Notes under the pieces: model-generated
Told to the model about the DNA's origin: nothing
Seen by the model: only the letters and a program-made list of their open reading frames with translations
Databases searched by the model: none
Position numbers and translations under genes: made by a program
DNA from: JAZKAR01 sp040389065
Lineage (GTDB): Bacteria; Pseudomonadota; Gammaproteobacteria; Burkholderiales; Casimicrobiaceae
Assembly (NCBI GenBank): GCA_040389065.1
Contig: JAZKAR010000027.1
Span: 1 to 64,000 of the forward strand
Reading direction: 5' to 3'
Length of the DNA: 64,000 bases
Part shown: positions 28,155 to 37,460 of the stretch, in pieces
Numbering within the stretch: the first letter of the stretch is position 1
How the letters are laid out: every line of letters starts with the position of its first letter

Positions 28155-30083
28155 ATGGAATTGTTCAAAAATATGAAGCTGGCTACCAAAGTTTTTGGGG
28201 CTTTTCTTATTATCTTAGGGCTGCTTGTCGGAATGGGGCTTTATGCTATTCTTCAGCTTTCTAAGGTGAATGCATCAACTACTGATTTAGCTACTAATTG
28301 GATGCCAAGTGTTCGTGCTGTTTTAGTGCTTAAGGCGGATACTAATCGCTTTAGAACGCTTGAATTCAGACATATTATAGCAACTGATGCAGCAGAAATG
28401 AATGCTACTGAAACCATGTTAAATGAAAAGATGGCAGATATTAAAAAGGTACAAGAAGAATATAGCAAACTTATTAATTCTCCTGAAGAGCAAGAAATAT
28501 ATACAAATTATAAAAAGAATTTTGAAGGTTTTATGGTCGAGCATGATAAGGTAATTACTTTATCAAAACAAAATAAAAATAATGATGCAAAATTATTGAT
28601 TATGGGAGAGTCTCTGAAGCATTATAATTTATTGAGAGAGGCTTCAGATAAACTATCAAACCTAAATATACAAGGTGGCGCTAAAGCAGCTCATACAGCA
28701 GAATTAATTTATGCATCCTCTCAACAATGGATGATTAATATAGGGGTAGTAAGTTTTTTATTAGGATTATGGCTGGCTTATATGATTACCCGCTCTTTAA
28801 CTAAACAATTGGGCGGTGAGCCTGCTTATGCAGTGATGATTGCAAGCGAGGTGGCGGGAGGTAATTTGGCTCTTGATATTAATATTAAAACTAATGATTC
28901 TTCGAGCGTGCTTTATGCCATAAAAACCATGGTTGCTAAGCTTAAGCAAGTCATTGATGGTCAGCAACGTGTAGTGGCTGCTGCTAACCGTGGAAATTTT
29001 GATGAGCGCATCGATTTAAAAGGGCTTAATGGTTTTCAAAGAGAAATGGGTGATGGGCTGAATCAATTAATTACCACAACAGGAGCTAGTATTGATGATG
29101 TTGTTGAGGTGATGGCTTCAGTTTCAGAGGGGGATTTAACAAAGAAAATTGATAAAGCCTATGAAGGTAGTTTTGGTAAGCTTAAAGAGTATACAAATAA
29201 TACCGTAGCAAAGCTTTCGCAAGTGGTGGCTGAAGTCAATAGTGGAGCTGATGCAATTGGGAGCGCTTCTGAGCAAGTGAGTGCTACTGCACAGCTTTTA
29301 TCGCAGGCATCAAGTGAGCAGGCAGCAGGTGTTGAAGAAACAAGTGCGGCTATTGAGCAAATGACTTCTTCAATTTCTCAAAATACAGAGAATGCGAAAA
29401 TTACAGATGGTATGGCTATGAAGGCTGCTCAAGAGGCCGATGAAGGAGGGGAGGCTGTTAGGGCAACCGTAGCAGCTATGAAGCAAATTGCAAAGAAAAT
29501 AAGCATTATCGATGATATTGCTTATCAGACGAATCTTTTAGCATTAAATGCAGCGATTGAAGCTGCTCGTGCGGGCGAGCATGGAAAAGGTTTTGCAGTG
29601 GTGGCGGCTGAGGTAAGAAAGTTAGCTGAACGTAGCCAGGTAGCAGCTCAGGAAATTGGTACAGTGGCGAGCAGCAGTGTTGAGTTAGCGGAAAAGGCAG
29701 GAAAACTGCTAGATGAAATGGTACCTAACATTAAAAAAACATCAGATCTTGTTCAAGAAATTTCGTCAGCCTCAGAGGAGCAATCTTCAGGGGTAGGACA
29801 AATTAATTCAGCGGTTATTCAACTAAGCCAAACCACCCAGCAAAATGCTTCTTCATCAGAAGAGTTAGCCGCCACGGCTGAAGAAATGAGTGGTCAGGCA
29901 GAACAATTGCAGCAAACGATGTCATTTTTCAAGCTTAATTATGATACCCATGTCAATAAAGAGCTAAGGCACAAAGTAGTGCCAGAAGCAAAAAAAGGTT
30001 ATCAAAAACAAATCAAAGGCAAAGCACTGAATGTGGCGACGAAAGCATTCGATGCTGAAGATTCTGAGTTTGTAAAATATTAA
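28155..30083 (+). CDS. Methyl-accepting chemotaxis protein with 4HB sensor and HAMP repeats
   Basis: 642-aa receptor. TM1 ~9-31, a four-helix sensor (STTDLATNWMPSVRAVLVLK is the classic 4HB_MCP signature), TM2 ~190-210, HAMP plus one further HAMP-like unit (QQRVVAAANRGNFDERIDL), then the signalling hairpin. It ends DSEFVKY. ATG preceded by AAGGGGA. The HAMP repeat and signalling parts are so close to the upstream receptor that duplication within the operon is likely. Confidence 0.93.
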   Translation: MELFKNMKLATKVFGAFLIILGLLVGMGLYAILQLSKVNASTTDLATNWMPSVRAVLVLKADTNRFRTLEFRHIIATDAAEMNATETMLNEKMADIKKVQEEYSKLINSPEEQEIYTNYKKNFEGFMVEHDKVITLSKQNKNNDAKLLIMGESLKHYNLLREASDKLSNLNIQGGAKAAHTAELIYASSQQWMINIGVVSFLLGLWLAYMITRSLTKQLGGEPAYAVMIASEVAGGNLALDINIKTNDSSSVLYAIKTMVAKLKQVIDGQQRVVAAANRGNFDERIDLKGLNGFQREMGDGLNQLITTTGASIDDVVEVMASVSEGDLTKKIDKAYEGSFGKLKEYTNNTVAKLSQVVAEVNSGADAIGSASEQVSATAQLLSQASSEQAAGVEETSAAIEQMTSSISQNTENAKITDGMAMKAAQEADEGGEAVRATVAAMKQIAKKISIIDDIAYQTNLLALNAAIEAARAGEHGKGFAVVAAEVRKLAERSQVAAQEIGTVASSSVELAEKAGKLLDEMVPNIKKTSDLVQEISSASEEQSSGVGQINSAVIQLSQTTQQNASSSEELAATAEEMSGQAEQLQQTMSFFKLNYDTHVNKELRHKVVPEAKKGYQKQIKGKALNVATKAFDAEDSEFVKY

Positions 30084-30158
30084 AAGCTTTATACCAAATG
30101 TTAGCGAGATTCGCTGGAGCATTTTAATAAGGCAAATATTATTAGGTATGAGTACGCA

Positions 30159-30971
30159 ATGAGTTTAAATACGATTACTGATCATGAGTTCGAAAAGTTC
30201 CGGCGTTTTATTTATGAAGCAGCAGGCATTACTTTATCACCTGCTAAAAAAGCGTTGGTAAGCGGTCGTTTAGCTAAACGTGTGCAACAGCGTGAGTTAA
30301 AAAGCTACGGCGAGTATTTTCGTTTATTAGAGAGCGGGGAGGTGCCTGATGAAGTGCAGATGGCAATTGATTTACTCACGACGAACGAAACATATTTTTT
30401 TAGAGAAATGAAGCATTTTCAAAAGCTCAAAGAGTGCGCCATGTTAGCGCGTAAGCGCTCAGAGCCTTTTAGAGTGTGGAGTGCTGCCAGTTCTACCGGT
30501 GAAGAAGCGTATAGCATCGCGATGATTTTGTTTGAAACTCTGGAAGCGTTTGGAACCCCATGGGAGGTTATAGGGTCAGATATAAGCCAGCGTGTACTCG
30601 AGAGAGCACGTAAAGGGCATTATCCGGTAGAGCGCACCACCCATATTTCTTCTGAACACTTAAAAAAATTTTGTTTAAAAGGCGTTGGCTCTCAGCAAGG
30701 AACCGTGCTTGTAGATGCTAGTTTACGTAGCCGGGTTAAATTTTTACATATCAATTTAAACACCTCATTGCCTCAACTGGGTATGTTTGATGTTATTTTT
30801 CTTCGAAATGTCATGATTTATTTTAATAACGAGACTAAGCGCCAGGTTGTTGCGCGGTTATTAACGGTATTAAAACCTGAGGGATATTTTTTCGTAGGGC
30901 ACTCAGAAAGCCTGAATGATATTAGCACTGCTGTTCAAGCGGTAGCACCTTCTATTTATCTTAAGCCTTAA
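30159..30971 (+). CDS. cheR: Chemoreceptor glutamate methyltransferase CheR
   Basis: 270 aa. N-terminal helical domain (FEKFRRFIYEAAGITLSPAKKALVSGRL), then the SAM-binding domain with NETYFFRE, FRVWSAASSTGEEAYSIAM, and FDVIFLRNVMIYFN. It methylates receptor glutamates for adaptation. It follows the third receptor in the same direction. Confidence 0.95.
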   Translation: MSLNTITDHEFEKFRRFIYEAAGITLSPAKKALVSGRLAKRVQQRELKSYGEYFRLLESGEVPDEVQMAIDLLTTNETYFFREMKHFQKLKECAMLARKRSEPFRVWSAASSTGEEAYSIAMILFETLEAFGTPWEVIGSDISQRVLERARKGHYPVERTTHISSEHLKKFCLKGVGSQQGTVLVDASLRSRVKFLHINLNTSLPQLGMFDVIFLRNVMIYFNNETKRQVVARLLTVLKPEGYFFVGHSESLNDISTAVQAVAPSIYLKP

Positions 30972-31158
30972 CAATAAGTAGTCATTAAGAGTAATTTTTT
31001 TGCAACCAAAAGTAGAAGGAATAAAAGCAAACAGCATAACGGCCCTAGCCTATTAACACCGTTTTAATTTGGCCTCTTATGAATGTTGTTGAATATTGTT
31101 TCAAGCACTGAAAAATCTAATCCAAATACATTGGATTAAGTTCATGAGGTCAAAAAGA

Positions 31159-31653
31159 ATGATCGATATATTCTTACATCCGGGAGAATATTACATTGGA
31201 GGAGCAGAATATCGCATTCGCACGATATTAGGTTCCTGTGTGTCTATGACACTTTGGCACCCACTTAAAAGGATTGGGGCGATGTCTCATTTCATTTTGC
31301 CTAGCCGTTCAGATAAACCGCTAAAATCTCCACTTGATGCGCGCTATGGTGATGAAGCCATTCAGTTATTGTTAAATGGGTTGATAAGTCTAGGAGTATC
31401 TCCTTTGCAATGCCAAGCAAAAATATTTGGGGGAGGAAATATGTTTCCCAGCAAAAAACATTTACATATGTTCGATATTGGGCAGCGGAATGGAGAAATT
31501 GCACGTAGTTTATTGCAACGTTATAACATTCCTCTTATTTCTGAGCATTTATTTGGTGAGGGGCATCGGCAAATTATTTTTAATGTCAGTAATGGTCAAG
31601 TGTGGACGCGGTTAGTTAAACCTATCGAGCTTCCTGACACTAAAAAGGAATAA
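31159..31653 (+). CDS. cheD: Chemoreceptor glutamine deamidase CheD
   Basis: About 164 aa. The CheD core is clear: RTILGSCVSMTLWHP with the catalytic Cys, MSHFILP with the catalytic His, and KIFGGGNMF. It deamidates receptor glutamines. ATG 31159 has GAGGT 9 nt upstream; ATG 31144 and a TTG at 31096 are in-frame alternatives without good ribosome sites. It ends 5 bp before cheB. Confidence 0.9.
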   Translation: MIDIFLHPGEYYIGGAEYRIRTILGSCVSMTLWHPLKRIGAMSHFILPSRSDKPLKSPLDARYGDEAIQLLLNGLISLGVSPLQCQAKIFGGGNMFPSKKHLHMFDIGQRNGEIARSLLQRYNIPLISEHLFGEGHRQIIFNVSNGQVWTRLVKPIELPDTKKE

Positions 31654-31658
31654 GACGC

Positions 31659-32753
31659 ATGAACCGTATTAAAGTAATGATCGTAGATGATTCTGCTGTG
31701 GTTCGGCAAGTGGTGTCCGAACTATTAAGTTCTGATCCTGGTATTGAAGTGATTGCAGTTGCTTCTGATCCTATTTTAGCCATTGAGAAAATGAAGCATA
31801 CTTGGCCAGATGTAATTGTTTTAGATGTTGAAATGCCGCGTATGGATGGCATTACATTTCTTAAAAAGCTAATGCATGAGCATCCTACACCCGTTGTTAT
31901 TTGCTCCACGTTAACAGAAAAAGGTGCTCAAACCACAATGGAGGCATTGGCAGCAGGCGCTGTAGCAATTATTACTAAACCCAAAATAGGGTTAAAGCAG
32001 TTTTTGCATGAGGCTGCAAATGATTTAGTGCACGCGGTTAAAGTAGCGGCACGTGCGAATGTAAAACATTTAGTGCGCCGCCCGACAGTGGCAACACCAA
32101 TCACCGCCCCTGTAAAGCATACCGCTGATGTTATTTTAACGCCAGCTGATAGCCGCTCAATGATTCAAACAACTGAGCGTGTAGTGGCTATAGGCACTTC
32201 AACTGGGGGTACGCAAGCCCTTGAGGAAGTGCTTATTCATTTACCAAGAGTTTCACCCGGTATCGTTATTGTGCAGCATATGCCAGAGAAATTTACGGCT
32301 GCCTTTGCTGAACGACTGAATAATCTATGCGATATTGAAGTGAGAGAAGCGCAGAATGGCGATCGTGTGATTCAAGGTAGGGCACTTATTGCCCCGGGAG
32401 GCAAACATATGCTTCTTAAGCGCAGTGGAGCTCAATATCATGTAGAAGTGATGGCGGGGCCGCCTGTGAATCGTCATTGCCCTTCTGTTGATGTTCTATT
32501 CCGTTCGGTGGCAAAATATGCAGGCGCTAATGCGTTAGGTATTATTATGACAGGCATGGGAGATGATGGCGCGCGAGGGCTGAAAGAAATGAAAGATGCA
32601 GGCGCTCCTACGTTGGGGCAAGATGAAGCTAGCTGCGTTGTATATGGCATGCCGAAAGAAGCTGTGAAGCTGGGGGCAGTTGATAGAAGTGTATCGCTCA
32701 CAGATATCGCGAATGAGATTATGAAGTATATGAAAACCTTCATCTCCAAATAA
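31659..32753 (+). CDS. cheB: Chemotaxis protein-glutamate methylesterase CheB
   Basis: 364 aa. Receiver domain with D56 (VLDVEMPRMDG), linker ~110-170, then the methylesterase domain with the Ser181-His207-Asp303 triad in AIGTSTGGTQA, VQHMPEKFT and GMGDDGARG. It removes receptor methyl groups after phosphorylation by CheA. It is the last gene of the operon; the palindromic element at 32754 starts at the base after its stop codon. Confidence 0.96.
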   Translation: MNRIKVMIVDDSAVVRQVVSELLSSDPGIEVIAVASDPILAIEKMKHTWPDVIVLDVEMPRMDGITFLKKLMHEHPTPVVICSTLTEKGAQTTMEALAAGAVAIITKPKIGLKQFLHEAANDLVHAVKVAARANVKHLVRRPTVATPITAPVKHTADVILTPADSRSMIQTTERVVAIGTSTGGTQALEEVLIHLPRVSPGIVIVQHMPEKFTAAFAERLNNLCDIEVREAQNGDRVIQGRALIAPGGKHMLLKRSGAQYHVEVMAGPPVNRHCPSVDVLFRSVAKYAGANALGIIMTGMGDDGARGLKEMKDAGAPTLGQDEASCVVYGMPKEAVKLGAVDRSVSLTDIANEIMKYMKTFISK

Positions 32754-32858
32754 ATCGAACTGACCCCAAAGCGCTCCAGCGGCGTTGTGGCATCTTGCCG
32801 TACTTGTATACTGTCTGCGATGCCACGCCTTGCTGGAGCGCTTTGGGGTCAGTTCGAT
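32754..32858 (+). repeat. Palindromic repeat with exchanged arms (copy C)
   Basis: A 27-bp perfect inverted repeat (32754-32780 / 32832-32858) surrounds a 51-nt centre. The centre (TTGCCGTACTTGTATACTGT, then CTGCGATGCCACGCCTT) is clearly the family core. The arms (ATCGAACTGACCCCAAAGCG...) share nothing with the TAGAAGTTACGCAG arms of other copies. It lies directly behind cheB and could form the 3' end of the operon transcript. Confidence 0.8.
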
Positions 32859-33010
32859 AGTTGGTCATAACTATTGATATTAGGGAAAGAAGTTTAGGGT
32901 GTTTTTATCTGATTATTCGCGGAGCCATAGACGTGGGGACTATGCTTCTGTTTATACCTAAAGTGAAAATCGACACCATTTAGATACGCTAATTTTAGCT
33001 ATCTACTCCA

Positions 33011-33724
33011 TTATTTTACGTGGCTCCACTGGCGTTGAATATTGCCGCGGCGGCTTTGAATTACCCAGTTCATTGTATGAAGCTTTTCATTTTGTGTATC
33101 GGTAATTTCGACTGGTAATTGCTTGAGTAGGTGCCAGCGTTGGCATAACCGTGGCGAATTTGCATTCGTTCTCAGGACAGTACATCCAATCAACCGATTA
33201 ACGCCGCCTTGAGGATTAACTTGGTAGTCGATGGAGTAAGTTGTGGTAAGAAGAGGCTCAATTGCAGGGGGGGCTTTAGGCAGCAGGGTAGGGCTTGGTA
33301 TCCATCCGTTAATTGGAGTAATTTTCCATAGCTTTATTTCTGCTACTGTTTCGGGCGAAATATCAAAAGGTGTAGAAGCAGGTGGCTCAGAAGATGCTGG
33401 GGTGTCAGTGGAGGTGTTCGATGTCTTCGTTTGATCAGCAGAAGGCTGGTTATCTGAAGTTTGTGGAGGTTGGCTACTCGATGATGTCGCTAATTGAGCA
33501 GCTTGAGCCTTCCAATCATTTTCTACTAGAGAAAAGCTAGTATCCAATACCAATAAAAACTCGCTCTCTTCCCGAAGCGCTGTTTCTGTCGTGATCAGGG
33601 TGCTTAGGCTGCGATACCCTAAAGCAGTAATGCTTGCCATTAATACAAGGGCAACCATCACTTCTATCAGCGTCCAGGCTGAAATTTTTCGAGGGCAAAA
33701 GCGGGGGGCAGGGCGAAGAGGCAT
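33011..33724 (-). CDS. GspJ-like type II secretion pseudopilin
   Basis: 237 aa with a class III prepilin signal: short basic leader, then AWTLIEVMVALVLMASI, cleavage expected after Ala16, Glu at +5. The residue at +1 is Trp instead of the usual Phe. The following LGYRSLSTLITTETALREE and LVENDWKAQ resemble GspJ minor pseudopilins. Residues ~85-125 are a Ser/Thr/Pro-rich insert. No other gsp genes lie in the window, so it is an orphan; a type IV minor pilin of the PilW type is the alternative. Confidence 0.65.
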   Translation of the reverse strand: MPLRPAPRFCPRKISAWTLIEVMVALVLMASITALGYRSLSTLITTETALREESEFLLVLDTSFSLVENDWKAQAAQLATSSSSQPPQTSDNQPSADQTKTSNTSTDTPASSEPPASTPFDISPETVAEIKLWKITPINGWIPSPTLLPKAPPAIEPLLTTTYSIDYQVNPQGGVNRLIGCTVLRTNANSPRLCQRWHLLKQLPVEITDTQNEKLHTMNWVIQSRRGNIQRQWSHVK

Positions 33725-33932
33725 TAGTTAATCAGTTAATTAGTTATTAATGGCACGTTAATACAGCAAGAAAGACAAAGCCTCTTTCTATTGTGCCTTA
33801 AACCATAGATGTATGCCTTGAAAGTTGAGCTACTGCTGATCGCCTATGATAAATATAATAAAATAGGAACAATATCGCTACTTTTTTGCATGCAACTTCA
33901 TGCAATTGTGATGAGCCATAAACAGGTGAGCA

Positions 33933-35099
33933 TTACACATTCATTGTTTCTTTCAGACGGTCATGTAATGAATTGAGACTCGTGCGTAATTGCTGGGTAT
34001 GACCAATTAGCTTGCCGCTAATTGTATCATTCTGATTTTGATCACGTTTGAGCTGTTCTAGTTTGAATAAAAGAATTTGGCCAGATTCACGCTGCCGGCA
34101 CATAGCTTTCGCCATTTCCTTAACTACATCCGAAAGGTTATGAGAGCTAATATCAATTGATTCGATCGATTCTTGGGCTTTTTTAGTTTGTTCCATGCAC
34201 AGTGCAAATTGTGAAGCTAAACCATTCATGCTGGCAACAGCTGTATTTGTGCTGCTTTGAATATTAGCAATCATGGTAGAAATTTCTTCGGTAGAATGGC
34301 GAGTACGCTCGGCTAGTTTTCTGACTTCATCGGCTACTACAGCAAACCCTCGTCCTTGTTCACCAGCTCTCGCCGCCTCAATAGAGGCATTCAGTGCTAA
34401 AAGATTAGTTTGTTCTGCAACATCATGAATACCCTGCAAAATGGTAGAGATATGTTCAGAATGAACGTTTAATTGATCCATTTCATACGAGGTGGTTTCA
34501 ATCACCTGAGCAATTTGTGAAATACTGCCAATGGCTTTATTAATGACTGAAATACCTTGAGTTGCTGAATCACTGGCTTCAACGGATACATTAACAGCAG
34601 ATTGTGCGCTTTCTGCAACATTCGATAAATCATGGCTAATATCCATAATGGTATCTTGCATGGCATGAACAGATTGTTCAACCGCTAATGTATTAAAATC
34701 GAGAGCAGACATTTCTTGAACAGAAGATTTAGCACTATGAATGTCATTTTTAAAATTGTCGCTTTGCACATGAAAAAGGTTATACAAGTGCTTTATGCAT
34801 ACGTAAACAGGCTGCAATTCTGTAAGCTGTTCATGATCAATTCGCCTAACCGCTAACTCAGTTTGATGCTGTGACATTAAGCGAGCAGAATGGTTTAATT
34901 GGTCATTAAAATATTGAAGTCGTGCGATAACCCATAAGTGCCAGGCGATATAAACACCAATAATACCTCCTGCTGATATCAAGATCGCTAAATTACTCAT
35001 TACCATAAACTCAGCAGCAATCCATAGCCCAACGTATCCAAGAATCAAGAATGATAAAGCAGCAAATGTATGCTTTTTCCAAGAAAACAGCTTCGTCAT
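33933..35099 (-). CDS. Methyl-accepting chemotaxis protein without periplasmic sensor
   Basis: 388 aa. Two adjacent TM helices (~12-55) separated by a very short loop, a cytoplasmic helical region, then the signalling hairpin VAEQTNLLALNASIEAARAG and QGRGFAVVADEVRKLAERTR. No HAMP and no C-terminal docking tail. Layout resembles the receptor that opens the che operon. Encoded on the opposite strand and not part of that operon. Confidence 0.9.
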   Translation of the reverse strand: MTKLFSWKKHTFAALSFLILGYVGLWIAAEFMVMSNLAILISAGGIIGVYIAWHLWVIARLQYFNDQLNHSARLMSQHQTELAVRRIDHEQLTELQPVYVCIKHLYNLFHVQSDNFKNDIHSAKSSVQEMSALDFNTLAVEQSVHAMQDTIMDISHDLSNVAESAQSAVNVSVEASDSATQGISVINKAIGSISQIAQVIETTSYEMDQLNVHSEHISTILQGIHDVAEQTNLLALNASIEAARAGEQGRGFAVVADEVRKLAERTRHSTEEISTMIANIQSSTNTAVASMNGLASQFALCMEQTKKAQESIESIDISSHNLSDVVKEMAKAMCRQRESGQILLFKLEQLKRDQNQNDTISGKLIGHTQQLRTSLNSLHDRLKETMNV

Positions 35100-35468
35100 A
35101 AACAGAGTCCTTTTTTGATACTCATAAAGCGCATTTTTTGATGATTATCATCGAATACTTAGGTTGGTTAGCTATATGTTTTAGAGAGTACCGTCATAAC
35201 CTAACAGGGTTTGCCGCTCTTATTCTAAAAAATATCGAATACCATTTTCCCTATCAAATAGTTCAAATCAGTTGCCTGCCTTAACCCGATAAATCGGCAT
35301 AAGAGGCGCATGATGAAGCACAACGTGCGTGTGGCATTTTTTAATTTAGATAAGTGTCAAGTAGTCAACGACATATCATGAAGTATTCTTTAAGTAACCA
35401 TAGATCAGAATAGTTAGCGTTGATGATGAGTATCAACATAAGGCTTGCGAACCTTCAAATGGCGCTAT
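35100..35468. other. Intergenic region between unknown gene and chemoreceptor
   Basis: 369 bp without a gene. A near-palindrome GATGATTATCATC lies around 35140, close to the receptor start. Nothing else recognised. Confidence 0.4.
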
Positions 35469-36554
35469 TTATGTGGGTGATGCACTTGAAGCGGTTTGCA
35501 CTGCTGTTGGTGGAGACATAGCGGGTGCTGCCGCAGAGGGAGAGGTTTCAGGAGGTGGGGGAGCTGCTGGTGTTGCTGCTGGAATAGCTGCTCCTGCATC
35601 AGAAACTGCTGGAGAAGATTCAGCTGCGGGAGCAGCCGTTGCTGGTGGCGGAGGAGTTGGTTCAGCCGCAGGCTCTGCAACTGGTGCTGGCTCTGCGGGG
35701 GACGGCGTAGCTGGAGACCCTTGGGCGGCTAACCAGCTCACGAGTTGAGCTGGAATATTCTTTCCACCAGGAGCTACACAGCGCAGTTCTGCGCTTCCTG
35801 GTGCCAAGCTTGAATAGCCACCATAGTTCAAGAGTGAAAGAGTATGGCAGGGATTATCATCAAGTGAAAAGTTAAGCAAGGCACGTCCAAGCCAGCATAA
35901 GGCAGTAAGGGTGCCATGAATATGGAGAATAATAGGCTCATCTGAACGAGGGCGATGTATTTCGTTATATATTTCTTTATTTGAACCTAATCTTAACCAA
36001 GGTAGATGATCAGTCGGAAAGTTTTTATCATCGAGTTCTTTTACCCATTCTTCTGGTTTATCTGCTGGAAGCTGGGGTTTCCAAGAAAACTGCGTAAGAA
36101 TAGCAGGCGCTAATCCCATTGTGCTTTCGAGTTTGGATTGTTTAGGCAGTGTAATTTTTAAGCCGCGGCAGGGAGAAAGTTCTTTGTTATTGCATTCAAG
36201 CAAAACCGGATCATCATATTTAATGCGAAGTCCGGCAGCGATTAAATATAACCCTACCATTCTAAAGGTGGTTTTTCCGCCATACAGAGTAATGTGCTCA
36301 ATGTGTAATGCAGTTTCGCCAGGAGCTCTAACGCCATTATAAATAATTAAATCATTAGTTTCTAACACAGGAGGGATTTTTAGGGCCTCATAAGAGAATG
36401 TCATCGCTTGATCAGACTCTGTTAGTGTAGAAAAAGGCTTTTGCGCAAGGGCGTTATACCAATCCCTAAGCTGTGGGAGCTTAGGTGTTTCTTTTTTACG
36501 CGAAAATGGCATTTGCCAATTAGCAAGATGTTGGAACGCTTTAGTTAAAGGCAT
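35469..36554 (-). CDS. Unrecognised protein with Pro/Ala-rich C-terminal tail
   Basis: 361 aa, family not recognised. No signal peptide or TM helix visible. Residues 1-280 look globular, with the segments ETALHIEHITLYGGKTTFRM, LHIHGTLTALCWLGRALLNF and HTLSLLNYGGYSSL. From ~280 to the end it is a low-complexity Ala/Pro/Glu/Ser tail, probably disordered. The gap of 48 bp to the ribE stop codon on the same strand suggests possible co-transcription, but the function need not be related. The antisense frames over the tail are composition artefacts. Confidence 0.6.
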   Translation of the reverse strand: MPLTKAFQHLANWQMPFSRKKETPKLPQLRDWYNALAQKPFSTLTESDQAMTFSYEALKIPPVLETNDLIIYNGVRAPGETALHIEHITLYGGKTTFRMVGLYLIAAGLRIKYDDPVLLECNNKELSPCRGLKITLPKQSKLESTMGLAPAILTQFSWKPQLPADKPEEWVKELDDKNFPTDHLPWLRLGSNKEIYNEIHRPRSDEPIILHIHGTLTALCWLGRALLNFSLDDNPCHTLSLLNYGGYSSLAPGSAELRCVAPGGKNIPAQLVSWLAAQGSPATPSPAEPAPVAEPAAEPTPPPPATAAPAAESSPAVSDAGAAIPAATPAAPPPPETSPSAAAPAMSPPTAVQTASSASPT

Positions 36555-36602
36555 AGGTTCAGTATAAAATATACTAGTTTATAAAAACTGCTTAATGAGT
36601 AA

Positions 36603-37217
36603 CTAATTAGAAAGTGATTGAGTGATTTGCAGATAGCGGCATGCATAACGAGCCATCATATCTATTTCGATATTAATCGAATCACTAAGCTGAAGATCAC
36701 TTAAAGAAGTTATAACACGCGTATGTGGAATGAGCATTAGGTGAACATAGCAGCCTTCAGGAGTATCTTCTACTAAATTGGTGGTTAAACTCACACCATT
36801 CAGAGTGATAGAACCCTTAGTCGCAACAAAGGGTGCTAATTCTTGGGGAACCCGCACAGTTAAGTGCCAGCTTTCGCCTTGCTCTTTATATTCAATGACA
36901 GTTCCTACGTTATCAACATGGCCTAATACAACGTGACCACCAAGCCGATCTCCCATTTTTAACGCTTTTTCAAGATTCACACGCTGATTAATTTTATAAC
37001 CGCGAGAACATTTTAGGGTTTCAGCTGAAACATCAAAGACTAAAGTAGGATGACGAATTTCTATCACTGTTAAACACACACCATCAAGTGCAATGCTGTC
37101 ACCTAAACGAATATCATCAAAGTCTAAATGTGGCGCCTCTAAGCTAAGACGTTGCCCCTGTTGAAGAGGTGATAATTGAGTAATGTTTCCTGTTGTTTCA
37201 ATAAGACCGCTAAACAT
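36603..37217 (-). CDS. ribE: Riboflavin synthase alpha subunit
   Basis: 204 aa. Converts two 6,7-dimethyl-8-ribityllumazine molecules to riboflavin. The start MFSGLIETTG and two lumazine-binding barrels (~1-95 with GDSIALDGVCLTV; ~98-195 with GSITLNGVSLT) are typical. It follows ribD in the same direction, with a 243-bp gap. Confidence 0.95.
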   Translation of the reverse strand: MFSGLIETTGNITQLSPLQQGQRLSLEAPHLDFDDIRLGDSIALDGVCLTVIEIRHPTLVFDVSAETLKCSRGYKINQRVNLEKALKMGDRLGGHVVLGHVDNVGTVIEYKEQGESWHLTVRVPQELAPFVATKGSITLNGVSLTTNLVEDTPEGCYVHLMLIPHTRVITSLSDLQLSDSINIEIDMMARYACRYLQITQSLSN

Positions 37218-37460
37218 ACTAATATTTCCTAAGACTGATAAGTGGGGGATCGAAAGCGTTTATAACTACTACACCTAAAGATGCCCGAGGCTTTTCTGCT
37301 TTGTTTTGCATAGATAGATAATGATAAGCTAGGAGCTGACTTGAAGAGCCTATGCATTCGGTCAATGGTACTAGTAACCCTTACCATGTTACTTAGAAGA
37401 GAGGCGTTTTAAAAGGTTTTAGGCATGAAAAAGGAAAATCTGCTGAGATCACGTGGCTTT

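Noticed and set aside
35130..35160. GATGATTATCATC as a Fur box
   Set aside because: Too short a match in AT-rich DNA and no iron-related gene beside it.
35473..35748. Gly/Ala-rich plus-strand frames opposite the Pro/Ala tail
   Set aside because: Antisense to low-complexity coding sequence; composition artefact.
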